IMG/VR virus record: IMGVR_UViG_3300048672_000430
Coordinates: 1 to 64,000 of that record
Length of the DNA stretch: 64,000 nt
Reading direction: 5' to 3' (one strand)
DNA from: a virus
The notes under the pieces are model-generated. The model was not told where the DNA came from. It saw only the letters and a program-made list of their open reading frames with translations, and did not search any database. How positions within the stretch are numbered: position 1 is the first letter of the stretch; each line of letters begins with the position of its first letter. This document shows positions 25,091 to 33,472 of this stretch, piece after piece. The position numbers and the translations under genes were made by a program.

Positions 25091-26545
25091 ATGAACTTAG
25101 AATCATTTACTGTTAAGGGTACAATAATTCAAACAAATAAAGACTTATATGGTGGTGGATATGGTGGCACATATATTTATAAGATCGTAAAGAGTGCCAA
25201 ATTAAATCCAGATAAAACATTCCTAACTAATCAACCAATTCTTGTAAACGAAGACAACAGGCGAATATATCCTTATCTAACAAATTCTAGATTATTAGAA
25301 TTAAATATTAAAGAAATCAAATGTGAAAAAACAATAAAAGAATTTAATAAAATTTTAGTTGACTCGAAAAGGAAAAATGCCTTTAAAAATCTAACCAACG
25401 GTATTGTAGAAACTTTAGGAAGCGACCCTGAAATTTTTGTGGTAGATGAAAACGATAAAGTAATTCCTTCTTATGAATTTTTAAATGGTAAAGATAATCC
25501 AAATTTAACAGGAACATACAAGGAATTTAAAATAAATGGTAATTGTGGTGCAAATGTAAATCAAAAAATGTTTTGGGACGGTTTCCAAGCTGAATTTAAT
25601 ACAGATGCTCAAAGTTGTTTAGCCTGGGTATGTGACTCGACTGTACTCGGTTTACAATCCGTTTTGAAAGAAGCAAAAAAGTATAATCCAAATGCAAGAT
25701 TAACAATTCAAACAACAGTAGACATTGATAAGAATGTTCTAGATAACGCTAAACCTGAACATGTAGAGTTCGGTTGTATGCCATCGTTTAACGTATATAA
25801 TATGTCAGGAATCAAGGCAGATGGTAGGTCGGTATCATTTAGATCAGCAGGTGGACATATTCACTTCGGTATGAGTGACTTAACTAAAACGAAAGCTAAA
25901 AGATATGTAAAGGCACTAGATAAGATTCTAGGTGTTGCATGTGTTTCATTGTTTAATACTTACGACGACCCTAGAAGACGTACTATGTACGGATTAGCAG
26001 GTGAATATAGATTACCTGCACACGGTTTAGAATATAGAACATTAAGTAATGCGTGGTTATCTCACCCGCTTATTATGAATCTAGTATTTGAAATGGCTAG
26101 AAAGGTAATAGGTGCAGAAGAGGACGAACAAATGCAATTCTGGGATTCAACAGAAGAAGAAACTATTAGATGTATCAATACATGTGATGTTGATTTAGCT
26201 AGGGAGATTTTAGCAAGAAATAAAACAAACCTGATTAATCTCTTAAAATCTATAAGTTCTATAAGTTATAATGAAAATGCTGAATATATCTATAAAATTT
26301 TAATGTTAGGTATGCAATCGATCATTGAAAATCCTGATGATATATCGGGTAATTGGTCATTCGAAAATCTTTATAAAGGTCATTGTGATGCAGACGGTAT
26401 GCAACTTATTACAATAGATAATATACCAAATTATAGATTATTAAAAGATGAGAAGGTTACTGCGATATATGAACAACTAGCATTTAATATTAAGCAATTA
26501 GATAATGATGAGGAAACTATGACATTGAAAGAAGTTATGGGGTAG
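25091..26545 (+). CDS. Phage amidoligase, COOH-NH2 ligase type 2
   Basis: 484 residues from the ATG at 25091, preferred over GTG at 25085 because GAGGTG gives correct spacing. Motifs of the glutamine-synthetase-like amidoligase fold are GSDPEIFV at residues 110-117 (the metal-binding Glu of the first strand), FWDGFQAEFN, SAGGHIHFG around 252-260 (the second metal/ATP motif) and HGLEYRTLSNAWLSHP. The family is known from phages such as phiEco32 and is predicted to join carboxyl and amino groups using ATP. It shares an operon with a second amidoligase, a glutamine amidotransferase and an ATP-grasp enzyme. Substrate unknown; a peptide tag, cell-surface or nucleotide modification are all possible. 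Confidence 0.85.
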   Translation: MNLESFTVKGTIIQTNKDLYGGGYGGTYIYKIVKSAKLNPDKTFLTNQPILVNEDNRRIYPYLTNSRLLELNIKEIKCEKTIKEFNKILVDSKRKNAFKNLTNGIVETLGSDPEIFVVDENDKVIPSYEFLNGKDNPNLTGTYKEFKINGNCGANVNQKMFWDGFQAEFNTDAQSCLAWVCDSTVLGLQSVLKEAKKYNPNARLTIQTTVDIDKNVLDNAKPEHVEFGCMPSFNVYNMSGIKADGRSVSFRSAGGHIHFGMSDLTKTKAKRYVKALDKILGVACVSLFNTYDDPRRRTMYGLAGEYRLPAHGLEYRTLSNAWLSHPLIMNLVFEMARKVIGAEEDEQMQFWDSTEEETIRCINTCDVDLAREILARNKTNLINLLKSISSISYNENAEYIYKILMLGMQSIIENPDDISGNWSFENLYKGHCDADGMQLITIDNIPNYRLLKDEKVTAIYEQLAFNIKQLDNDEETMTLKEVMG

Positions 26546-26548
26546 GTC

Positions 26549-26788
26549 ATGAATGAACTAAAGATTTTAATTTCAAATAGTGCATTGGTTTTAAATTACT
26601 ACGATAAGGAACTTAAGAAATCTGCTATAAGAAATAAAGGCTTATATGATGTAAGCGATGAAAATCTACATAAAGTTTGTAATGATGTATTTAGTATGGT
26701 GATAGGTAAACCAACAAATTTTAGTTGGACGGATTGCCAAGCAATATTTGACTTAATAGAGCGTGATTATGAAATAAAGGATAAGTAA
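26549..26788 (+). CDS. Hypothetical 79-residue protein in amidoligase operon
   Basis: Starts 3 nt after the amidoligase stop (GGTAGGTC upstream), so translation is coupled. Helical, with LHKVCNDVFSMVIGKPTNFS. Not recognised; could be a partner or substrate of the ligase. Confidence 0.6.
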   Translation: MNELKILISNSALVLNYYDKELKKSAIRNKGLYDVSDENLHKVCNDVFSMVIGKPTNFSWTDCQAIFDLIERDYEIKDK

Positions 26789-27025
26789 ATGAATAGATTA
26801 GAAATAGCAATGAAAATTCTTCAATGGGAAGGTGATGCAATCACTAAACATAGAAAGTTTGTTGATAACTTTATTAATGAAAATGAATTTAATGAAGTCT
26901 TAAAAGAAGCAGCATGTATAGAATTAGGTATTGAAGAAATCGAATTTGAAAGAATGAGCGATGAAGAATTTTTTAATGTAATGTTTGAATATTCTCATAA
27001 CAATACAGTTATGGTAGCAAGCTAG
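26789..27025 (+). CDS. Hypothetical 78-residue acidic protein
   Basis: Begins directly after the previous stop. Acidic helical protein (EVLKEAACIELGIEEIEFER). No motif recognised. Confidence 0.6.
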   Translation: MNRLEIAMKILQWEGDAITKHRKFVDNFINENEFNEVLKEAACIELGIEEIEFERMSDEEFFNVMFEYSHNNTVMVAS

Positions 27026-27031
27026 GTAATT

Positions 27032-27250
27032 ATGCAAATATTTAACGTGTCTGCTGAGGTTATAAAAAAACCTAAAAAATGTTCGCATTGTGATAAATTA
27101 AAAGAAACAGGTTCAAGTATGTACTTCGGTCATACAATTCTATTCTCATTAAACAATAACAAAACTAAAGAGTTGCATTGGACATGTGAGGAATGTGTTA
27201 AAACAAAACATGGGTACTTGACAGAATGTTATTGTATGGATTATTTATGA
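27032..27250 (+). CDS. Small zinc-binding protein
   Basis: 72 residues with KKCSHCDKLK and WTCEECVKTKHG plus CYC near the end, giving four to six candidate zinc ligands. Probably a zinc-ribbon adaptor. Overlaps the next gene. Confidence 0.6.
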   Translation: MQIFNVSAEVIKKPKKCSHCDKLKETGSSMYFGHTILFSLNNNKTKELHWTCEECVKTKHGYLTECYCMDYL

Positions 27251-27378
27251 AAAGGTTTATAACAGAACACCACGATTTTTTAGTTGTGTTGTTAATTATG
27301 GGATTATTCGCAAAAGCCCTGTTATTAATTTTTAATATATTAGGATCATATACTATAAATGAATACTTTATGAGGTAA
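27247..27378 (+). CDS. 43-residue single-span membrane protein
   Basis: Starts by ATGA overlap with the preceding gene. Hydrophobic core FLVVLLIMGLFAKALLLIF. Not recognised. Confidence 0.5.
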   Translation: MKRFITEHHDFLVVLLIMGLFAKALLLIFNILGSYTINEYFMR

Positions 27379-27381
27379 ATT

Positions 27382-27672
27382 ATGCACGCATTTGTAGAAG
27401 ACATACTACAATTCACTTTAAACAATAAGAAGCATCAACATTTTCAAGAAAAGGAAACAAGATATTCATTCGTTATATGTAATAGGAATATATATGCTCA
27501 CGATAGTAGTGTGACATTACACAATGGTAAAACGGATATACATAGGAATTTTGATAGATTTAATGTGATTAAATCACCTCATAGATTACAGCCTATTTTT
27601 TTAAGTCGAGAAACTATGAGAGATTCTTATAAAAATAGACCATTTAGTGATTTGGTAAAAATAGTGGAGTAG
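27382..27672 (+). CDS. Hypothetical 96-residue protein
   Basis: Starts after ATGAGGTAA. His/Arg-rich (NRNIYAHDSSVTLHNGKTDI). No known motif. Sits between the two amidoligase genes. Confidence 0.6.
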   Translation: MHAFVEDILQFTLNNKKHQHFQEKETRYSFVICNRNIYAHDSSVTLHNGKTDIHRNFDRFNVIKSPHRLQPIFLSRETMRDSYKNRPFSDLVKIVE

Positions 27673-27675
27673 TAA

Positions 27676-27852
27676 ATGGAAAAAATAAAACATATTTATT
27701 CAAAAGAATTAGGTCAATTATTTATGAGAATGACCGACGAAGAATATTTCGATTGGTTGAAAACAAACGAAGTAGAATATACTAAACCATTATTGGAATT
27801 AATAAATGAAGATAAGGCTAATCTAAGTGATGAAGATTATACAGATACATAG
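27676..27852 (+). CDS. Hypothetical 58-residue acidic protein
   Basis: Starts after GTGGAGTAGTAA. Acidic C-terminus (LINEDKANLSDEDYTDT). Not recognised. Confidence 0.55.
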   Translation: MEKIKHIYSKELGQLFMRMTDEEYFDWLKTNEVEYTKPLLELINEDKANLSDEDYTDT

Positions 27853-27861
27853 GGGAACATC

Positions 27862-28026
27862 ATGATAATAATACAATGCGATAACGATTTATGTGAAGCC
27901 GGAAATGAATGGTCTGAACATATTAATTATCGATTTAGTAATGATTATATAGATTACGATGATTTCTTAAATAATGTTTCAAATGAAGAAGAATATAGAA
28001 TAATATGGGAGGATACAAATGATTAA
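27862..28026 (+). CDS. Hypothetical 54-residue acidic protein
   Basis: Starts after AGGGGAACATC and overlaps the second amidoligase gene by 8 nt. Begins MIIIQCDNDLCEAGNEWSEH; rich in Asp, Glu, Tyr and Asn. The I-x-Q start resembles the microprotein family further downstream. Confidence 0.55.
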   Translation: MIIIQCDNDLCEAGNEWSEHINYRFSNDYIDYDDFLNNVSNEEEYRIIWEDTND

Positions 28027-29419
28027 TGTTGGATCAATAATAAAAATTAATGATGAACTTTGTCCAGAAAATGAACGCTCTAATAAAAGATTTCAATTCG
28101 GTGCTTTAAATTATATCGCAATTATGTTGGATTGGGAGTTTGAGGTAGTACGAGAATTTAAAGATGAGTTTCATGGTGACATGGTAGAATGTAAAATTAC
28201 CAATAGTGATAATATCAAGTCAAACATTGTTCTTAGAACACAAGATACAGTGTTAGCTAAGTCAAATAAATTCAATTTAACTTATGAGATTATCGGTAAA
28301 ACAGGAAGGTTTGATGCTGAGATAAGAGAACTCAAGAGAGAAGAAAATGATCTACTCTTAGTTCGTGCGGAAGAAAAAAGAAAAGGCACACCGATCACTG
28401 ATAAAACACTTATTCAAAATTGGTCAGAAGTTAAATCAGTTAGAAATAAGATCAAGCGTTATCAAGAAAATACTGATAAAGTTTTTGTTGTCAAACATTC
28501 GTCTGGTACTTACGAGATTGATTGTGCTGAGGAACAAATTCCAACAAAGCTTAGATCTTTAATTAGAAGTATGCGTGCTGATAGACGCAAAGTTTACCCT
28601 GTCACAAAAGAAATTGGTGGCGGTATGACATTAGAGAAATTAGGTAATGTCATGGTTAAACCTGGTAAGTTCCTGGAATTAAATGAGAAGTATGCTTTGA
28701 ATATTATTAAGGCACATAAGAAACCTACAACAAACGATAACTATGTTGGTATTGAAATTGAGATGTTATCACCTAAAAGTATTGAAGAAATGAATAAAGA
28801 GTTTATTAAGTCAAGATTACATAAGTATGTGAATGTTGGTACAGATGGTTCAATTAGAAGTGACATTAGTGGTGTTCATGCTATGGAATTGAGGGTATGT
28901 TTACCTGAAAACTTATTAGCTACTCATTTAAAAATGATTACAGAAGTATTACGTAAAACAGACTCTTATGCAAATCGTTCATGTGGTATGCACGTTCACG
29001 TTGATATGAGAAATCGTGACCCTGAGCTATGTTACAGAAACTTCTTTAAAGTTCAAAATATTATGCTACAAGCTCAACCATTAACTAGACGTACAAACCA
29101 ATACTGCAAACCTAGTACGATAGCTAGCAAAAAATTAAAAGACTTCTCAAGTAATGGTGATGATAACGTGAGACGACAAGCAATTAATACTGACTCGTAT
29201 CATAAAAACGATATGAAGACTATTGAGATCAGAGTACACGAAGGTGCTACTAAGTTCAAAGATATATTTAATTGGGTAAATTTCTTAGTTGCGACCGCTT
29301 CCCTTAAAAAAGATTTGGACGCACCTATTAATACTATTAAAGAATTAAGATCTGCTAATTTCGTAAATGAATTAGTAATTAATCATTTAAATGAACGTAT
29401 TGAAGAGTATTCGGCTTAA
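28019..29419 (+). CDS. Second amidoligase (Amidoligase_2 type)
   Basis: 466 residues with GGGAGGA upstream. The N-terminal 240 residues are an unrecognised extension that includes a helical segment (DAEIREELKREEND-like). The amidoligase core starts with YVGIEIEM (244-249), the metal-binding Glu strand. It continues with AMELRVCLPE and the hallmark SCGMHVHVDMR (about 321-331), and ends with TIEIRVHEG near 400-408. It shares a fold but little sequence with the amidoligase at 25,091, so they probably act at different steps. It is followed immediately by the glutamine amidotransferase. Confidence 0.85.
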   Translation: MINVGSIIKINDELCPENERSNKRFQFGALNYIAIMLDWEFEVVREFKDEFHGDMVECKITNSDNIKSNIVLRTQDTVLAKSNKFNLTYEIIGKTGRFDAEIRELKREENDLLLVRAEEKRKGTPITDKTLIQNWSEVKSVRNKIKRYQENTDKVFVVKHSSGTYEIDCAEEQIPTKLRSLIRSMRADRRKVYPVTKEIGGGMTLEKLGNVMVKPGKFLELNEKYALNIIKAHKKPTTNDNYVGIEIEMLSPKSIEEMNKEFIKSRLHKYVNVGTDGSIRSDISGVHAMELRVCLPENLLATHLKMITEVLRKTDSYANRSCGMHVHVDMRNRDPELCYRNFFKVQNIMLQAQPLTRRTNQYCKPSTIASKKLKDFSSNGDDNVRRQAINTDSYHKNDMKTIEIRVHEGATKFKDIFNWVNFLVATASLKKDLDAPINTIKELRSANFVNELVINHLNERIEEYSA

Positions 29420-29447
29420 TTATAATAAAACTAATATGAGGTAAAAA

Positions 29448-30665
29448 ATGTGTAAAGTTATGGTAATGACCGGGATAGAAAATAATGATCTAGCCCTGAG
29501 ATTTATGAAAGCAGTAGCACCCAACATGTCAGTAGGTAATACCGACGGCATTGGGTACTCCGCAGTAAATTCTAAGAATCAACTGTTCATGGAAAAATGG
29601 CACGTTAATAATAAGTTCTTAAATACGAACGATGTTGTAGACGCTAAGACTATTGAGGAATTAAAACCTTATGAGAATAGGATAGGTAAACTCCAATTAA
29701 ATTACACAAGTTATGGTGATGTAACAAGAGACGATCTTAGATCAGTGACTATGCACACCAGGTACGCAACATGTGGAAAAACATTTGAGAATACTCACCC
29801 ATTTATTGAAAATGATATATCCCTTATTCATAATGGTGTTATTCAAAATTCTTTTACATTAGCATTAAATAAAAATTCAACTTGTGACTCCGAAAACGCT
29901 TTACAATTATACAATAACTTACAAGTTAATTTGAGTAAGAAAAGTACAGACTATCAAAGTTTCCTAGATAAGTTAAAGGGTTATTGGGCATTTGCTTTTC
30001 TTGCAAAAGATTCTGAAGGTACATATCAACTAGATGTTGTTCGTGAGGGTGCACCATTATACTTTGCAAAGATTGAAGAAATCGGAGTTAATTGTGTTGT
30101 GTTTGCAACAACAAAAGAAATCATCGAGATAGGTTGTAAAGAATTAGAGTTACCAGTTAGATCACAGATCTATCTACTAACTGAGTCTAACTATCACAGA
30201 TTTAACGCATTAACAGGCGAGTTAATACTTAATAAACAACTCGAAGATTCTTTATTAAATGCTTCATCGTATAGCTATTCAAAAGTATTTAAATCAAATA
30301 AGACAAAGAAAAAAGAACCTTATCAACCACTAAATAATAACAACATAGATGAATACTATGACTACTACAATAGTCAAGAAAATTACAAGGATCTTACATC
30401 AGTAACCGATGAGTTCTTATTAGATTCGTTCTATGATATTAATGAGCCTTTAGTTGATAGACTTGATTCTTATGATAAAATGTTCGACACTGAGTATTTA
30501 TCTAACTTTGAAGATCTAGCTATTAAAATCCGTGACTTCATAACAAAACAAGAATATAAAGAAGTTATTAGTTTTGCCGAAATTATCTTAATGTTAGACG
30601 CTTATATTGCAAGTGAAAATATATCAGACCTTTATAAAGTATTTAGAAATAAACGTAGGGCTTAA
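29448..30665 (+). CDS. Class II (Ntn-type) glutamine amidotransferase
   Basis: 405 residues. The second residue is Cys (MCKVMVM), the N-terminal nucleophile after Met removal. HTRYATCGKTFENTHPF and LIHNGVIQNSFTL are the glutamine-binding motifs of the GATase II family. The N-terminal domain (about 270 residues) hydrolyses glutamine to release ammonia. The last 130 residues are a Tyr/Asp-rich tail (NNNNIDEYYDYYNSQENYKD) and a helical region, without the synthetase or SIS domain of GlmS, PurF or AsnB. The ammonia is presumably used by a partner, most likely the ATP-grasp or amidoligase enzymes of the operon. Confidence 0.85.
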   Translation: MCKVMVMTGIENNDLALRFMKAVAPNMSVGNTDGIGYSAVNSKNQLFMEKWHVNNKFLNTNDVVDAKTIEELKPYENRIGKLQLNYTSYGDVTRDDLRSVTMHTRYATCGKTFENTHPFIENDISLIHNGVIQNSFTLALNKNSTCDSENALQLYNNLQVNLSKKSTDYQSFLDKLKGYWAFAFLAKDSEGTYQLDVVREGAPLYFAKIEEIGVNCVVFATTKEIIEIGCKELELPVRSQIYLLTESNYHRFNALTGELILNKQLEDSLLNASSYSYSKVFKSNKTKKKEPYQPLNNNNIDEYYDYYNSQENYKDLTSVTDEFLLDSFYDINEPLVDRLDSYDKMFDTEYLSNFEDLAIKIRDFITKQEYKEVISFAEIILMLDAYIASENISDLYKVFRNKRRA

Positions 30666-30668
30666 TTT

Positions 30669-30809
30669 ATGGACATAATACAATACAAATCAAGATACTA
30701 TTGGTTTAGATTTAGAGAAAATCGCATTAACTTTTATTACTCTTCGGAAACCTTAATAGAAAGCGGAGGTAATGACCTTCCTTATTGTGTAATTAAAAAC
30801 CTGGATTAA
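30669..30809 (+). CDS. Microprotein family member 1 (46 residues)
   Basis: Begins MDIIQYKSRYYWFRFRENRI and ends VIKNLD. The pattern (short strand with I-x-Q-Y, aromatic FRF strand, C-terminal IIKxID) recurs in the next genes. It starts 3 nt after the amidotransferase stop. Confidence 0.65.
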   Translation: MDIIQYKSRYYWFRFRENRINFYYSSETLIESGGNDLPYCVIKNLD

Positions 30810-30822
30810 TTTGGAGGTATAA

Positions 30823-30981
30823 ATGTATGACGTAGAATTGATACAGTATACTGAAAAAAGAACATTTTATTTTAGATTTCGTATTGATAATGTAAACTTT
30901 TATTGGAATAAAAACTTTTCATCGATTATTAAATCCGGTGGAAATTACATTCCTCATAACATAATTAAAATAATAGATTAA
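30823..30981 (+). CDS. Microprotein family member 2 (52 residues)
   Basis: TGGAGGT upstream. LIQYTEKRTFYFRFRIDNVN aligns with member 1 (IIQYKSRYYWFRFRENRIN), including SGGN and a final IIKIID. This direct paralogy shows both are genuine genes. Confidence 0.7.
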   Translation: MYDVELIQYTEKRTFYFRFRIDNVNFYWNKNFSSIIKSGGNYIPHNIIKIID

Positions 30982-30992
30982 CGGGAGAAGTT

Positions 30993-31151
30993 ATGTTGCT
31001 CACTCAATATAATAAATTTATCAGTCCGTCTCTTAGATATATTTTTCGACTATCTTCAGATGGTTATATATATAACAATAATGGAAGATTACATGGATCG
31101 ACTATCCCTGATGATGATAAACTATATCAAATAATAATGGAGAGAATATGA
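30993..31151 (+). CDS. Microprotein family member 3 (52 residues)
   Basis: GGGAGAAG upstream. LLTQYNKF..SPSLRYIFRL and LYQIIMERI keep the family pattern loosely. It overlaps the ATP-grasp gene by 4 nt, so its translation is coupled to it. Confidence 0.6.
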   Translation: MLLTQYNKFISPSLRYIFRLSSDGYIYNNNGRLHGSTIPDDDKLYQIIMERI

Positions 31152-31903
31152 AATTCACAATACTATATAGTGGTCGTTCTTCTAAAACAGGAAGGGATTT
31201 ATTAAATAAATTCAAGCCTTTATCTAGAAAGGCATTTAGAAAACGAACAGAAAAACGATTCAATACTGATGTTATTTTAAGATGGGGGTCAACTGAGACT
31301 TTCAATAAGTTAAGAGGTAGGCTAGAACTAAACACTTTAGAAGCTGTCAGAAATGCAAGCAATAAGTTAATCATGATGCAAAAATTAGTTGAGGCTAATA
31401 TTCCAACCGCAGAAATTCTTTTCAATCCTTATAATCAATCTCAAGATGTTATAGACAATTATCGTGATGATAATGGTGGATTTTTTATCAGAGGTTCAAA
31501 CGATTCAATAAGATATGACGATAGTATTAATCCTAATGACAAGTATATATCTAAACCAATTGTAAATAAGCGTAGAGAATATAGAGTCCACGTATTCAAT
31601 GGTGAAGTTATAGCTATCTATGAGAAAATTCCTAACGATGAGAATGTTAAGTTATTCAAATCATATAACTGTCATTTCGAATTAAAGAATATAGAAAATT
31701 GTAGGCTAACCGAACAAGATAAACAAGTTTGTATAGATGCTGTAAATAAATTAGGATTACTATTTGGTGGTGTAGATTTAATGCGAGATAAGAATAAGAA
31801 AGTCTTTGTTTCGGAAGTAAATAGTGCCCCGGCTTTAAATGGAACTAACATAGATAGATATGTAACCAAAATAAACGAGTACATTCAAGCGATGGGAGTT
31901 TAA
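31148..31903 (+). CDS. ATP-grasp ligase (RimK-like)
   Basis: 251 residues. The N-terminal part contains VILRWGSTETF and NKLIMMQKLVEANIPTAEI (the K.. M..L...I P typical before the ATP-grasp fold). DDNGGFFIRGSNDSIRYDDS is the glycine-type loop. KRREYRVHVFNGEVIAIYEK holds the ATP-binding strand. FGGVDLMRD and VFVSEVNSAPAL provide the Asp, Glu and Asn that bind magnesium. Such enzymes make amide bonds through acyl phosphate intermediates. With two amidoligases and a glutaminase domain, it completes a four-enzyme amide-forming set. Confidence 0.85.
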   Translation: MKFTILYSGRSSKTGRDLLNKFKPLSRKAFRKRTEKRFNTDVILRWGSTETFNKLRGRLELNTLEAVRNASNKLIMMQKLVEANIPTAEILFNPYNQSQDVIDNYRDDNGGFFIRGSNDSIRYDDSINPNDKYISKPIVNKRREYRVHVFNGEVIAIYEKIPNDENVKLFKSYNCHFELKNIENCRLTEQDKQVCIDAVNKLGLLFGGVDLMRDKNKKVFVSEVNSAPALNGTNIDRYVTKINEYIQAMGV

Positions 31904-31904
31904 A

Positions 31905-32042
31905 ATGATTGTGTTATTTCAAACAACAGACAAGCATCAGAATAATTATAGATTCTATTTACATAGATTTGCGGAAAATATATCGTTTGATGTGATATGT
32001 ACGGTAAATAAGTATCATAGTAACGCTATAATGGTATTATAA
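31905..32042 (+). CDS. Microprotein family member 4 (45 residues)
   Basis: Starts 1 nt after the ATP-grasp stop. MIVLFQTTDKHQNNYRFYLH fits the x-L-x-Q...YRFYL pattern. It overlaps the next gene by 1 nt. Confidence 0.55.
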   Translation: MIVLFQTTDKHQNNYRFYLHRFAENISFDVICTVNKYHSNAIMVL

Positions 32043-32188
32043 TGAGTCTAATAATACTAATATCCCTTATACTTTTTTTATTCTCACCATTTGGTAGAAT
32101 AGCCGTGATGTATTTAGCCACCCTTATCCTGGAATCAATGTGGTTATTTATATTCATATTAATGATTGTCTTTCTTAAAAAGAGGTAA
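32042..32188 (+). CDS. 48-residue membrane protein
   Basis: Stop-start overlap (TAATG). Two hydrophobic stretches (LIILISLILFLFSPF and YLATLILESMWLFIFILMIV) ending in KKR. Possibly a holin-like or membrane-anchoring peptide. Confidence 0.5.
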   Translation: MSLIILISLILFLFSPFGRIAVMYLATLILESMWLFIFILMIVFLKKR

Positions 32189-32191
32189 GTA

Positions 32192-32488
32192 ATGAAATTT
32201 CCAATCTCTGTAATTAAAATAGATAACTATATGGTATTAATTAATAGTGGCGAAGTAACTAAAGACTTTATTTCAAATTTAAAAAAACTTGAGCTAACTA
32301 GAACTCCACGTGATATGAAGATAGTATCGTGTGACTACCCAGCATTTAGTGGTCACACAATATACATAAGTGGTGATGACAGATCAAAACGATATCAAAC
32401 ATGTAAGACTGCGTACAATGAGCCATTATTTAATAGCTATCAAGAAATAATAAAATATTATGCTAACAAAATGGGTTACGATGAGTAA
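32192..32488 (+). CDS. Hypothetical 98-residue protein
   Basis: GAGGTAAGT upstream. Alpha/beta-like (ISVIKIDNYMVLINSGEVTK). Overlaps the next gene. Not recognised. Confidence 0.6.
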   Translation: MKFPISVIKIDNYMVLINSGEVTKDFISNLKKLELTRTPRDMKIVSCDYPAFSGHTIYISGDDRSKRYQTCKTAYNEPLFNSYQEIIKYYANKMGYDE

Positions 32489-32708
32489 TAAAATAGATGA
32501 TATGTTAGAAGAATTTATCTCAGAAGTATCTGAGAATTATACTGAAGATTCTGATGTAGAAGAGTTATTTAGAAACTCTATGAATAAGATTTTAACTAAA
32601 AAGAAACAAGGTATAGGACATGTATTAAAGACTCAAGTAATGTTTGAGATTGAAGAAGACATGGCTTTGCCTATATTTCCATCAGAGGAAATGTATGACG
32701 AGGATTAA
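32481..32708 (+). CDS. Hypothetical acidic 75-residue protein
   Basis: The ATG at 32481 overlaps the upstream stop; the upstream in-frame Met at 32460 lacks a ribosome site. Acidic helical (MLEEFISEVSENYTEDSDVE). Not recognised. Confidence 0.6.
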   Translation: MSNKIDDMLEEFISEVSENYTEDSDVEELFRNSMNKILTKKKQGIGHVLKTQVMFEIEEDMALPIFPSEEMYDED

Positions 32709-32943
32709 GTATGTTAAAGAGAACGATACTTTAATTAGTCCAGTCTTTATAAACTACGAAGGTAAGAGATACCGTATTCTTATCCACACACAAAAGAACC
32801 ATTACACTGTAACAATCAGAACAACAACAGGAAAAATAGTAGAGGTTGTTAGTTGTGATGAATTATCCAAAGCAAAAAGAACAGCAAGAAACCTGATTAT
32901 TAATAAATATAATGTGAGAATCAAACACGAGGTTAGACGATGA
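32695..32943 (+). CDS. Hypothetical basic 82-residue protein
   Basis: Start at 32695 (MTRIKYVKENDTL) with AGAGGAA upstream inside the preceding gene. Beta-rich, then a basic helix (DELSKAKRTARNLIINKYNV), a composition like AP2/integrase-type DNA-binding domains. Function uncertain. Confidence 0.6.
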   Translation: MTRIKYVKENDTLISPVFINYEGKRYRILIHTQKNHYTVTIRTTTGKIVEVVSCDELSKAKRTARNLIINKYNVRIKHEVRR

Positions 32944-33095
32944 AGATAGGTCAAGTTAGTGCACCATTTGAAAACTCAATACAATATTCATTTGCTTTAA
33001 TATCTTTTGTTACTATGGATAGTGTTGTATTTGTTAGAGATATAGGCGGAATTAATTGTGTCATGAGAAAATATATTAAAATTATACAGGAGTAA
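32940..33095 (+). CDS. Microprotein family member 5 (51 residues)
   Basis: ATGA overlap with the previous gene. MKIGQVSAPFENSIQYSFAL and the ending YIKIIQE fit the family pattern. Confidence 0.55.
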   Translation: MKIGQVSAPFENSIQYSFALISFVTMDSVVFVRDIGGINCVMRKYIKIIQE

Positions 33096-33098
33096 CAT

Positions 33099-33380
33099 AT
33101 GAGAACAATAGGAGATAGATTAGCTGAATTAGACAAGACAGAATCAACAGTAGCTGATTTTAATAGAATATTCGATGATGTACCATTAACAAGATTCAAA
33201 GATACCGATACAGTCTTAGTTGGTGAGATCACAAAAAATGCAACAACTAGACAATTATTAATTAACAATGTAGCTATTGAACATAGCTTTGAAAGGAGAC
33301 TTACAAGTGAAAATGAAATTATTATTACTGACGACAATGTTATTAGCGACGACGATTTTTGGATGTGCCAGTTCGTCTAA
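33099..33380 (+). CDS. Hypothetical 93-residue protein overlapping a nested lipoprotein gene
   Basis: AGGAGTAAC upstream. N-terminal helical part (MRTIGDRLAELDKTESTVAD), then mixed. Its last 74 nt are shared, in another frame, with the lipoprotein gene at 33,307. Not recognised. Confidence 0.6.
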   Translation: MRTIGDRLAELDKTESTVADFNRIFDDVPLTRFKDTDTVLVGEITKNATTRQLLINNVAIEHSFERRLTSENEIIITDDNVISDDDFWMCQFV

Positions 33381-33438
33381 ACCTTTGACAGAAGAAGAAC
33401 GAAGAGAAGCTAGGCGACTAGCCAGAGAAGTTCGATAG
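33307..33438 (+). CDS. Nested 43-residue lipoprotein
   Basis: GTG start with AAGGAG 8 nt upstream (ATG at 33313 is possible). The N-terminal signal (KMKLLLLTTMLLATTIFGC) ends in a lipobox-type TIFGC, followed by a short charged tail (EEERREARRLAREVR). Over half the gene lies inside the preceding gene in another frame, the arrangement seen for Rz1-type outer-membrane spanin components. A terminator follows directly. Confidence 0.7.
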   Translation: MKMKLLLLTTMLLATTIFGCASSSKPLTEEERREARRLAREVR

Positions 33439-33460
33439 CCCCTGAATTGGGGCCTTTTTA
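33438..33460 (+). terminator. Rho-independent terminator
   Basis: GCCCC, loop TGAATT, GGGGC, then CTTTTTA. It overlaps the end of the nested lipoprotein gene and closes the amidoligase-region transcript. Confidence 0.85.
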
Positions 33461-33472
33461 TTTGGAGATAAA

